Below are positions 9,020 through 19,227 of a DNA stretch of 64,000 bases, piece after piece (within the stretch, counting starts at the first letter, position 1; each line of letters starts with the position of its first letter). The stretch comes from Mesostigma viride. Taxonomy: Eukaryota; Streptophyta; Mesostigmatophyceae; Mesostigmatales; Mesostigmataceae. The notes beneath the pieces are model-generated. The model saw only the letters and a list, made by a program, of their open reading frames with translations. It did no database searches and was not told where the DNA came from. The DNA lies in assembly GCA_009746045.1 (NCBI GenBank), contig RPFO01000392.1:1972245-2036244 (forward strand), read 5' to 3'. The translations under genes and the position numbers were made by a program.

Positions 9020-9420
9020 ATCCTTGTCACACCCCCAACACACCATCACAACTGCCGGGGTGGTGACAGATGCCAGCCTAAATGTCACAACCTGGTGAGC
9101 AGTGGTGGCAGGGGGGCACTTCTGTTTTTGCAAGTGGTTCAGCAGGGTTTTAGGGTTTAGGGCTTAGGGTGAGACCCCATCCTAGGCCGCGGTCACTATA
9201 GGGTCACTATAGGGGTGGCAGATGCCAGCATAAGGGTGGTGCACTTCTCCTAGTCGCGATGACGGAATGATGACGGAATGATGATGGAAGCTACTTAATT
9301 AATTAATTAATGGGCCGGGCCGGTGGAAGATATTTATGGCTAGGCAATGGCTAGAGGGCATGGCGTCTCAGCAGAGAGTAACTCTCTGCATGGGCAAAGC
9401 ATCAAAAAATTAGATTAAAT
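9020..9420. other. Non-coding stretch with short repeats
   Basis: No gene is supported. The stretch holds the telomere-like tract, a short direct duplication of GGTCACTATAGG near 9192-9215, a duplicated GATGACGGAAT near 9258-9280, and a (TTAA)n tract near 9296-9311. Confidence 0.4.
9149..9182 (+). repeat. Short telomere-like TTTAGGG tract
   Basis: Several imperfect TTTAGGG-type repeats occur (GGGTTTTAGGGTTTAGGG, then CTTAGGG). TTTAGGG is the telomere repeat of plants and many algae. The tract is too short to be a chromosome end. It could be an interstitial telomeric relic or chance. Confidence 0.4.
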
Positions 9421-9903
9421 GATAACATGACTCCGTTGGAAGATCAATAAAAAATTAATGTTATTAATAACACATGCCTCTGTTGGGAGATCATGTAGCA
9501 CATATTCCTTAATTGATGGATGGGTCCAGCCTACAATGGGACCTCCCATGGATGATGCATTAAGAATTTAGCCATGCGATGCATGCCTATGCAGGGAGTT
9601 ACTCTCTGCTGAGATGCCATGTGTACACCAGCTATAGCCTAGCCACATACCCTCCACCCCATATGTCATGCAGGCCTTCTAGGCCCTCAGACTCCTCAAG
9701 CCCCCCCTGGGTGCCTGTGCTTGTTAAGGAGGCATGAACCATCATGGCTGATGGCGGTGCAGGTGCACCTTGTGCACCCAGAGCAGGTGACAGTTGTACA
9801 TCCTCCACCTGCAGGTTAATTGTAGCCCTGATTGTATTACAAACCCATAGATGCCCCTTTCTCAGGGCTATGTGTTACATATGCTCCCAACGGAGCTATG
9901 ATT
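9421..9903. mobile_element. Non-autonomous inverted-repeat element, copy A
   Basis: The element opens with ATAACATGACTCCGTTGG and closes with the inverted form CCCAACGGAGCTATG. An internal copy of the left motif (TCTGTTGGGAGATCATGTAGC) starts near 9479. The same terminal motifs bound another copy at 32443-32763, and an isolated end lies at 33001-33038. There is no coding capacity. It is followed by a (TTAA)n tract. The copies differ a great deal internally, as expected for old MITE-like repeats. Confidence 0.5.
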
Positions 9904-10003
9904 TTAATTAATTAATTAATTAATTAATGGATGGGTGGAGTGGAGGAAGCCGCGTAATCGAATTACTAACCTAGAACTCTAAGCTATCTATAGTCTATAA
10001 ATT

Positions 10004-11016
10004 CCTCAAAGGCCAGTGCCGCCCTAACGTGACGACAACTTGTAGGACGCCACCCGATGCCACCATATCTCGATTACTGTCAACGTTGTCACCTGGGGGA
10101 GTAACTTTCCATATTTCAGGTTTTAGTTGATGAGCAGGCTCTCATCACACACCCCAGCGGCCGATAAAGCGCAAGCGCAACTGGGCCGGCCAAAATATTT
10201 GGTCCTGCCCGGCCCAGGTCCGTCTGTTAAACTGGCCCCTTAAGTCTCGGTCTGAATCGAAATATTGCATAATTCCGGAATTCGTCCCCACCACATTCCC
10301 GAGACCTCACGCACCCATAAGAGCGGATGCTGGTAAATATTTTTCTACTTACGCGAGGGCCGACAGACTTGTCGTCCATCACAATGCCCACTGAAAGTAA
10401 CCCGACCACCCTTCCTTCGGCAGTCAGTAGTCAGGAACTGCAACCCTGCTGCGACATTCCGCAGCAAAGCGGTAGGCACTGCAGCGTGGCACGGAAATCT
10501 TACTCATGGTTTCAGAGTTCCGTACAGGTGCCACGCGCAGGCAAACGCGAAGTATTTTATAGTCTCTCGTCGGCCAAGAACCCAGCTGCGGGGAGAAAAC
10601 CGACGAGGGTAATTAATTTCTTTTTCACAGTCACGTGACTGTTCAAGCTATGTCAGTCACGCGCCATCTCTAATCGGCCACCGCCAGCCAAAAGGCTGAC
10701 GCGATTAGGGCAGCATTAAATTTCTTGTAATCCGCCATACCCATACCCCATACATCCGATTACAAGAAAAAGAGACCTAGAACATCGTGCAATTGGCACT
10801 TTAGGGCGGCGTAGCCCGGGCTCGCCTCATGAGCCGTCAGCAACAGTAACTTAATTGCTACTTAACTTAACGAACTAGAAATGGCCATACAAAACTGGCC
10901 AACTAATTCTAACTCATGGAACCGGTCCAGCCCAAGGCCCACCGTCCCGTAGTACCACTCACATAGCGGCGTTCATTCTCATCTGTTATAAAGAAACTAC
11001 GTTCAGAGAACACCGA
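10004..11016 (-). repeat. Inverted copy of the first 1.0 kb of the 7071 element
   Basis: This arm is the reverse complement of 7071-8085 with only scattered differences, for example GCCATTTGCACG against GCAATTGGCACT at about 10788-10800. It ends at CACCGA (11011-11016), the inverted start of the element. The arms are about 1.9 kb apart. It may be a truncated independent insertion or one arm of a larger foldback. Small ORFs on both arms, such as a 103-codon frame at 10327, are mirror copies without recognisable domains. Confidence 0.65.
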
Positions 11017-11727
11017 ATAGTAATTCTATCAAGTGAGAGTGTGAGACAACTATGCACTGACCAGTAAGACATTCTGGCGGCCAGTCCATGAGTAGTTGCA
11101 GGAATCAATTAATTAATTAATGTACACTTGACTGCGTCACGAATAGTTTGGCCGGGAATAATTATGAGGCATCATGGGAATTTACATAAGTATCTCTTGA
11201 GTAACATGGTTGCCCAATGGCATACGCCCCATGAATCACCTACTCAGTCGTCGTAATGTTAATTATACTGGTTCTCAGACGATGGAGAACGCATGTTTTG
11301 GAATGAAACACGCAACCGTACTGGTCTAATGAGAGAGCTACCGTCTCTACCCAAAAAGTCTACAACTGAGTCCGTGTCGCCCAATTAATGTGTGCGAGGT
11401 GACATCATGGTGACATGGTCTTAATTCGAGCATCTTGCATGTGCATATGCTTTTGTGGCCAGTGCGGCTTTTGTATCCATGCCCATGCTCGACAATAGTG
11501 AATGAATTAGGAATCTATGTAGTGAATTCGAAGTTAGGAATTGAGGTGCCCAGGGGGAGCAGGCCCTCCAGCCCTGAATTCTCAAATGCACCGGCTGGAG
11601 AAAGCCTATCTGAACTCACATCTGCAAATGTATGAACCAATATTCAAGAAGATTAGCTCCCATTCAATGAAGCTGCTATGCGTTAATTAATTATTTTAAT
11701 CAATAAATCAATTAAGATGTGTTTTAA
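11017..11727. other. Non-coding, AT-rich stretch
   Basis: No gene or clear element is seen. It contains TTAATTAATTAA tracts near 11107 and 11683. The short open frames lack domain signals. Confidence 0.4.
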
Positions 11728-12330
11728 CCCTTCAACTGTGTCCACTGATTCCTAAAAAATGGACTGAGTGACACATCTTTGCACACATTAAGTGAGACAA
11801 CTATTCCTGAGTGCATGGCGTAATCGATCCAACATCCTATGTTTGTTTACGGTATAAAAACAATTTCTGCATGGCTACGCCTTGGGACCAAGCATGCAAT
11901 TATTTTTTCTAATGAGATTAGCATAGTACTCCGTGGCATGCCTTTGCGCACGACACGCAAGTACTTACTTACTTACTTATGCATTTATGCTATATATGCA
12001 CTTGTTGTCTCTTTGATATTTATTTGGGGGCATGCCATTGGTCCCATATCAATGACTATTGGGTGCTATAAATAGCGCCAACCCCAAGGGGGTACAGAAA
12101 AATTGAGGATTTGAGACATACATCATGCAATATGGACCACTTATACAAATCAGTATGCCCTGGAATTCAAAGGCAGTTAGTTAATATCACAGGCATGCCA
12201 TCAATACATTCACAACATGACATGCCACAGAACTGCACAAGCTAGCTAGCAAAAAGCCCAAAATAGCTCAGTCCTAAAAATAGGACCAAGTTTTTTGGGC
12301 GTGGTTGGCTAGCACTGCCGTTTTGGTTTC
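11728..12330 (+). mobile_element. Relic of a piggyBac-family end
   Basis: The stretch starts CCCTTCAAC directly after TTAA (11724-11727) and aligns, with gaps, to the left end of the intact piggyBac at 25206 to about 25620. Shared landmarks in the same order are the terminal CCCTT, a hairpin-like TCCTAAAAAATGGACTGAG, GACACATCTTTGCACA, a segment containing CCAAGCATGCA, GGTGCTATAAATAGCGC followed by an AC-rich GGGGGTAC, and a second CTCAGTCCTAAAAATAGGAC. It retains only the region downstream of where the transposase would lie. No transposase sequence was recognised beyond 12330. Confidence 0.6.
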
Positions 12331-14252
12331 CTATCCCAATGTGGCACAAAACATCATAGCTGGCCACACATGCATCCTCCAACACATTTCCAGCATATAT
12401 AACAGCAGCTCATGCAATATAATGTTGGAAATATAGTGCCATTGTGCATAAAGCACGTGTAGAAGGCACATGCAAGGAGCTGATTACCAACGCATCATAT
12501 ACGCTACAAACAACTTCAAAATACAAGAAAAAAGGAAAGAAACAAAGAAGCAACTTGCTGATGATTCAAAGCAAGCAGATCCCAGGCATCTCCATCAACA
12601 ATTATTGTCTCTAACACACAACAAACACACAAAAAGAAGGCGGGCTTGGCCAGCTTGCATGCCTACAACTGGGCAGAAAAGCACTCTCCCTGAATTGTTT
12701 AAGCAACTGAAAGCATCGTATCATCACAATAATCATTATTACAAACGATATCTGTCGTTACCAACATTGATGTTGTAGCATACGCTAAAAGCAGTCAAAT
12801 CTCGTCCAAAATCTGGCCGAGGTAGCATTACTACCCAACCACCACAAGCCTATGCACAGATGCAATAAATCAACAACAAGACAGTCATGAAGCCTTGATT
12901 ACAGCCCCAAGACTGATATCGAAACAATATATGACACATGCGCGGTCACTGAGACACGTTAAAAGGCTAAAGCGTACCTGCCTACCTGGTCGAAACCGCA
13001 GATTACCTTGTTTGCGGGAGCTAGCACGCCCACCCCCCGAACGTAACCTCAAGCGTGTCCTGGCCGCCATGGATGATCAACTGTGCTAGGAATGACATGC
13101 CGAACTCATCCATGCGCAAAAATCCCAACTTTTTCTGCCGGGCAACAAGTAGAGGTCGCATGACTGTCATCGCCTGGCCGGCCACACGATTTGCTGCACC
13201 GCGACATCACCTAGAGACATATCTACGCATTTTCAAATGCTTCACGGCTAAGGATATAGCATTTATAAGACCTATGGATGATGCCTACAAATTTTCATTC
13301 CAATACGTCAAGCCATGCTCTCGCCCCAGTCAGTTGTTCGCGCCACCATAGCAGCGGACGTGAATATTAATTTTGTAGTCGCGTCGTCCCCCCCTGCCCG
13401 CCTGCCACTGGTTCTGTTTACTTGCGTCTGCCCCGTTGGACAATGTTGGACTGCGGGCCCGACAGGTGAGGAACCGGTCGGGAACCGGCCGCCAACCTTC
13501 CAGTCCAACATTGTCCAACATTGTCCAACATTTGGGCACAGGACTACTTCGTTCCAGCGGGCACCCCCATTGGCGGGGACCCCCCTGCCGGGCACGCGCG
13601 ACCGCGGCCCCGCGCGCGCATCTACCCCGGGCATGACGGAGTCATGACGGAGTCGCCCCAAAGCGGGGTGCGGGTCAATCCGGGCAGACCGAGGCAGACA
13701 GACATTCACATTCGGGGAGGCAGACCATATCACATATGGCATGGGCAGTCTTTCTCAGTACTGTATAATTTGTTGCTATGACCCTGCTATGACGCATGAC
13801 ACGAAAATGTGAAATGACTGAAATCCCAGCTGCGGGAACGGATCGAATACGGGCTGCTTGCCTTTTATACCATGCGGGTATATTCAATCTGCAGTCCACG
13901 ACGAAGAAAATTTCATTTGTGGAGGATTAAGTTATGAGAAGGATATGAGAACAGCATACAATTCAAGCGCGAATGAAAACCCTCGCAAGCAAGAAGATGG
14001 CGTTGAGCGTACTTGCTAGAATTGTTTTTTATTTCGCGCACTTCTGTTGCTGTTCCATATCCGTAATTTTTCATTATCGACGACGCACGTATGTGCTTAT
14101 ATTCAGACTGCATGCATGCAAATGACCTCCGGAGCCGTGGCGCGAAGCTTAGTGGCAGCAGATGAGAAGAAAGTGTCGGCTTCGAGACCCCAGATCTAGG
14201 ACTTCCAGCTTGAAGGGTAATACTGTGTATCCAGAACAATTCGGTTATCAAA
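12331..14252. other. Long stretch without recognisable genes
   Basis: No coding region can be supported. Local features are a GTCCAACATT triplet tandem at about 13502-13531 with an inverted partner (GTTGGACAATGTTGGAC) near 13435, and a duplicated CATGACGGAGT near 13632-13652. Short open frames here are GC-driven and overlap on both strands. Confidence 0.45.
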
Positions 14253-14258
14253 TACGGG
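14253..14258. repeat. Target-site duplication of the gypsy element, left
   Basis: TACGGG directly precedes the left LTR (TGTTACG...). The identical six bases follow the right LTR at 25037-25042. This fixes the element's outer limits. Confidence 0.85.
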
Positions 14259-14835
14259 TGTTACGCCGCAAGCCTCGGCCGCCACCTCTACCTCTACCTC
14301 TCCTGATGCTACCTAGGCTAGTAAGGCCGCCTCTAGTTAAACCCCTAGCGAAAGACGAACGAGACGATCCAGATCTCAATGCATTTACATATGTACTACT
14401 GTACTGTAATACGCCATAAGCCATTTAACCAAACCCGTTTACTCCAGGAATAGAGGAAGGAAACACAACTAAACTGCCGTGACCCAAGCTAATATGTGTT
14501 AATTCATTTAACACACGCCGAGTGACCACACAAGGAGTGGAACGTGCATAAATGGTCACCAACGGTCCAACAGGCTCGGGCCGACTTGGCCCTCGCCTGC
14601 AGAAACACAGAAACACAGGCAGGTGCACAGATGCACGCCGGTCCACTACATTCTACCAAAGGATAAGGACCACTAATAAAGTATGCGGCGCGGCGCCCAA
14701 AGGCACCCAATATACCACAGTACTGTTACGAGGACAATAATGTCCCAGCTAGGACTACACGTAAACCTAGGAACAACCGAGGCCAAGGACCTAATTTACG
14801 TCCGTAACTACAACGAATTGTTACGCGACGTAACA
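14259..14835 (-). repeat. Gypsy 3' LTR (left)
   Basis: 577 bp, starting TGTTACGCCGC and ending GACGTAACA in + orientation. Compared with the other LTR it has an extra TACTG near 14395, GGAG for GAAG near 14535 and CGAGG for CGAAG near 14778. The polypurine tract adjoins it at 14836-14848. Confidence 0.92.
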
Positions 14836-15205
14836 CCTCCCCCCCACAAAAGGTAGGGAGCCCTCTCCCTACGCACAGGGAGGAAACCAAAGGGGTAGGA
14901 AAAACCTAATGCACCCAACACACACCAACACAATCGATAGACCATCCCAGATACAAAGCACCAATAGTTCACACGGTCTCCACCACCACGCCGGGTGGTG
15001 TAGGGTTAGCCAGCACCAAGCCTGGTGGGAGGTTCCCCTAACTGCCTGGAACGGAGTCCTGGCCGGGGGGGACGGCACTGGGCAGGACACACAGAGTAAA
15101 CACATCAGCTAAGGACCAAGAACAGCCAACCAACTGGCCAGAATATGAGGGCGACTCTATATACCGGAGGGACAACACCCTCAGGTCGGGCCTAAGGCCC
15201 TCTAT

Positions 15206-17515
15206 CTAGTGGCCATCCGTCTGATAAGTGCCACGAGAGGCCAGCAGGACCTCCAGGTAGGCCTGGTAGTGGGCCACATCCTCGACATTGTCATGCCTAT
15301 CTACAGTGAGGAAAACATCGGCCCACACGCCGTCAGGAAAAAGGCCCAGAAAGGCCCAGTAATACCTATGCTGCGTAAGAACGACCTGGCCACGGGCCCA
15401 GTCCAGAAAGCCACAGGCAAAGAGGCGAAGGAAAGGCTCTACCGCGATCAAACAGAGGGCCCGCAGGAGGAGGCGATGGTACCGGATCCGAGGGCGCAAA
15501 CCCGTCGGGAAGAACAGGTCCACCAGGGGCTCCACGTTGGACGGCCACAACCGGATGTGCCGAACCTCTCGGGAGCGCCACCGACGAGCACACTGTCGCG
15601 ACCCGAATGTCTCTAGGTAGTCGCTGGCCCGAGGAGGAGGGTGACCGCGGGAGTCTAGACCCTGGCCCGGGATAGGCGCCGGGCGACGGGCATCCCACTC
15701 AAGGATGGGCTGGAGGACCGTGTGTACGTAGCACCCGGTACCGCAGGAAACTCTACCGTAAGGGCATCCGAAGCCATAATGCCCAGAGGCGGAGGGTAAG
15801 CCCACTGGAACCCACCGTAGGTGTCCAAGTCGTTGTGGCGCCTAGCCCAGCGATACAGAACGCGCCGAACCAGGATCTCACCCTGGAACACAGGATCAGC
15901 TAAAATAACCATGTCGAAAGGAGGCCGATCAGTCTCAATGGGTAGGCCACGATCCCGAGGCGCCCGACACACCTGGGAGAACCCGTAGGACATGGGAGAG
16001 ATGGCAAGCTCAGCAGAGGCGCGCGGCAGGTCACACTGTCGGCAGGCGAGTGCGGACATACCATACCCAGGAATGGGCGTGTCGCGCGACTCCGGCGTCG
16101 CATGCACCACAGAAGGGGCCCTGTCCCGATCACCCTGGGACAACTCCCGGAGGGAATCGGCAGCGCGGGTGGCACGAGGATCCTGACCGGTGGACCGAAC
16201 AACCGCGCCAAAGACCGCGAGGCCGAAGGGGCAGGGGCCGAAGCAGGGGCCGACGCAGGGGCGGGAGCCGACACCGACGCAGGTGGCACTGGTACAACAG
16301 GAGGTCGCGCCGGACCCGAAGCCAGAGAGGGCCGTGACGGACCCGCCACCGCAGCTGGCGCGCCGGTCTCCGTTGCCGGCGCACCCTCAGGCCACATATT
16401 GAAAATAGGGCCCGTAGGGACAGGCAGTCCGGCATAAGATTGGTTGCCATCCAAGCTCCAGTCGGGCACCGGAATCCTCTGCGGGGGACCACCCTCCCAA
16501 AGCCTGGGATGATCGCCCGTGTCGCTGAAGAAACCCCGCACTGGCTGCGATGGCGCAGCGGGGGCCCAGAGGAGGCGACGGCGGGCACAGCCGAAGGGGC
16601 GGAAGACTCGCGTCGCGGCGCAGAAACGTCGGTCGCAGGCACAGAGGCAACCGGAGGTGTCGGAGCCGCAGCAACCGAAGGGGTAGGGGGCGCAGGCGAA
16701 ACCACAGGTGCCGAAACAACCGAAGGGGTAGGGGGCGCGGACACCACAGACACCCCACCTGGCGTGGCCGGAGTCTGCGCTTGGGCCGCCATGAAGGCCC
16801 CGAACGCCGTGGTCAGGGACTGGATCTGAGCCTGCATAGCCGAAACCGTCGCCGAAAGAGGATCAGGCAAACCCAAGGGGTAGGCTCCACTGCAACACGC
16901 CGGGTCGACCGTGGGGACGACGGGACCGGAGAGGGAGGAGCAGACGCTGAGGAGGAGGACGCAGCGCTCGAGGCTGAATATTCTGGAGTATAATGTACCT
17001 CGGCTGGGGCGCCCGTAGGGGCAGGACCACCAACTGCTAATCCCGCCGACTGATCAGCTATCTCCATGAATTCTACGGCCCGTAGAAGGTCGCAGGGGTT
17101 CTCATCTACCTCTGCATCACCCTCAGCCGGAAGCCAGGGGAACACCTCCCGTAGGCAGGAGCGGCCCACAGGGGTAGAAAGGTAGGAGAACACTCGGGAG
17201 CACTGGAGAACCGCAGCTATCTGTCCCAAGGCTGGACAGCGGGAACCACACCCTAACAAACAGTGCCCGGCATCGTCGAACCCGTGCAAAACAAGCTGGT
17301 GCGGCTCATCAGGGGAAGGGCCGTACCACGTGACCCCAAAGAGGGCAGCCCTGACTAAACCCGCATGTTGGGCCTGGAGGGCCGGCTGCACAACGCCACC
17401 CGGGTAACTGGACCGCGACACCCAGCGGCCCGGAAGGGCCTCGAAATACAGCTCAGGGTCCGGTGGGGGCGGGGACGGCAGCGAGCTCTCAGCCGGAGGG
17501 GTAGGCTCTGACATG
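15206..17515 (-). CDS. Extra 3' ORF of the gypsy element, function unknown, frame-broken
   Basis: After the integrase comes about 770 codons of coherent low-complexity and folded sequence read in successive minus-strand frames: 17515 to about 16880 (MSEPTPPAE start), about 16876 to 16545, about 16541 to 16145, about 16143 to 15810, and about 15805 to the stop at 15206. All four shifts have the sense of a single-base loss. The N-terminal part has a Cys-containing globular stretch (HCLLGCGSRCPALGQ). A possible coiled segment (SAMQAQIQSLTTAFGAFM) and long Pro/Ala/Ser repeats follow. The C-terminal ~200 residues look folded, rich in W, Y, H and R (DYLETFGSRQCARRW, RYYWAFLGLFPDGVW). I see no signal peptide, fusion peptide or membrane anchor, so an envelope protein is not supported. 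I do not recognise a family. Confidence 0.5.
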
Positions 17516-17590
17516 ACGGCTGCGGAGGGGAGGGGACAACCAACCACCCGTCGACAGCAGACATAACATAAGAGAGGAGAAGGTCTACAA

Positions 17591-19117
17591 CTAGAGCTTA
17601 TGCAGGGTTTTATACTCCTGCAGCAGGCGACTACACCCATCTAGCTCACTCTCCGTATACCAGACCTTATCTACCTCACTACGAGCATACATCCACTTCA
17701 CCTTATACTGGCGCTGGGTACCGCGGCCCTTTTTGATATCTCTATGGGCCACGATACCCTCTACCTCATCCTCTACCTCACCAGTATCCGGATTATGCTC
17801 TAAAGGGGCAGGGGCTAATTCTCTACCAGCGAACGTGCTCTGATGATAGAGCTTCAGCTGGCTTCTATGAAAGGTGCGCGAGTGGGTCTGCCAAGAGGTA
17901 GGAATATCTATCTCATACAGGAAATTACCTACTCTAGACAACACACGGAAGGGTCCTAAGAAGGCGGGCCTAAGTTTCACTTTCAGTTCAGCTTCGAACT
18001 TATGAGCGAAGCGGCCAACACGGGGGCCTTCTACTAAGACTAAATCTCCTATTTCTATCTCAGGTGCTCTTCTATCTAATGAGGCACGCAACCTAGCAAG
18101 GTATTTGGCCTGCGCCCTATGGTACCCTGCAATAGCGTTGTCGTGTGCATTCTTCATCTTATCTAATAACGCCTGCACACCTTCTACAGTATCCCGGGAC
18201 ACATCATCCTTGTCCCTTAAAGGACTAGCTAAGAGAGAGGTAGGGGTAAGAGGTTGTCTACCAGTATCTAGGAAGAAGGGCGTATAACCATGCGCAGCCT
18301 GAGGGCAGTTGTTAAGGGAAAACTCTACCAGACATAGATAATCCTCCCAATCACTCCCAGAGCCATTCACATAGTGCCGCAGAGCTTCTTCCACTACCCT
18401 ATTCAAACGTTCTACTAAATGAGACGAGGAGGAGTGGTAGGCAGTACCGAAGGTGACCTTGGTACCGATAGCAGCGAAGAACTGCTGCCAAAAATCAGAA
18501 GTAAATAACTTATCTTTATCACTAATAAACTGCCTACTCAAACCATGATATCTATATACGTTATTAAGGTATAGGCGTGCGCAATCGCGTGCGGTGAGTT
18601 CTAAGGGACACGGCACGAGATGACACATACGAGTAAAACGATCTACAAAAACAAGGATCTGGGCGTTACCTCTATCATTCTTCCTAAAAGGTCCTACAAA
18701 ATCCATCATAATGGAGTCCCACGGCATGATGGGATCAGGTAAGGTCCTAGGCTCTGCTATCTGTCCTACATTGTTGGGTTTCATCTCCTGGCAAGATTGA
18801 CAGGTTCTAACATACTCATCTACATCCTTTAAAAGGGAAGGCCAGTAGTAAGAGCGGGCTACTAGGTCCCGTACCCGTTTACCACCCTGATGAGCAGCTA
18901 AGTCATGCAACTCAAAGAGCAAGGAGGAGCGACAGATAGGAGGGACATACAGGCGCCATTGAGGGGGAGAATCTGCTATCTGCACATATAAAAATCCACC
19001 TACAAATTTACAAGGGTGCTTGCCTAATTGTTGGGGATGGGCAGCAATGGCAGCTAATGCTTCCGGCTCAGTGGCCGTAAATCTACTAATAAGGCGTTCA
19101 AGATCAGAGGTAGGCAT
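17591..19117 (-). CDS. Gypsy integrase with C-terminal chromodomain
   Basis: 508 codons from ATG 19117; the frame is open upstream and probably joins the RT ORF by a frame change near 19265. The HHCC zinc-binding motif lies at about residues 70-113 (LHDLAAH, then CQSCQEM). The DDE core has D in SIMMDFVGPF, D in FISDKD and E in HLVERLN. A GPY/F-like segment (PAFLGPFRVLSRVGNF) follows. The last ~60 residues (VEGIVAHRDIKKGRG through YKVKWMY to VWYTESELD) form a chromodomain, which in chromoviruses guides integration to marked chromatin. The catalytic residues are present, so the enzyme may be active. Confidence 0.9.
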   Translation of the reverse strand: MPTSDLERLISRFTATEPEALAAIAAHPQQLGKHPCKFVGGFLYVQIADSPPQWRLYVPPICRSSLLFELHDLAAHQGGKRVRDLVARSYYWPSLLKDVDEYVRTCQSCQEMKPNNVGQIAEPRTLPDPIMPWDSIMMDFVGPFRKNDRGNAQILVFVDRFTRMCHLVPCPLELTARDCARLYLNNVYRYHGLSRQFISDKDKLFTSDFWQQFFAAIGTKVTFGTAYHSSSSHLVERLNRVVEEALRHYVNGSGSDWEDYLCLVEFSLNNCPQAAHGYTPFFLDTGRQPLTPTSLLASPLRDKDDVSRDTVEGVQALLDKMKNAHDNAIAGYHRAQAKYLARLRASLDRRAPEIEIGDLVLVEGPRVGRFAHKFEAELKVKLRPAFLGPFRVLSRVGNFLYEIDIPTSWQTHSRTFHRSQLKLYHQSTFAGRELAPAPLEHNPDTGEVEDEVEGIVAHRDIKKGRGTQRQYKVKWMYARSEVDKVWYTESELDGCSRLLQEYKTLHKL

Positions 19118-19227
19118 CGCTACAGAGGTATCCAGAACAGGTTTAAAGAGATCTCCTACCGCCTTGCCAAAGAGAAGGGGAGGTCCTAGAGGGACTATGT
19201 TTTCATAAGACTTTCCTGACCTAGTCG

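Noticed and set aside
15206-17515. Envelope gene making the gypsy element a retrovirus
   Set aside because: No signal peptide, furin-like site, fusion peptide or transmembrane segment could be seen.
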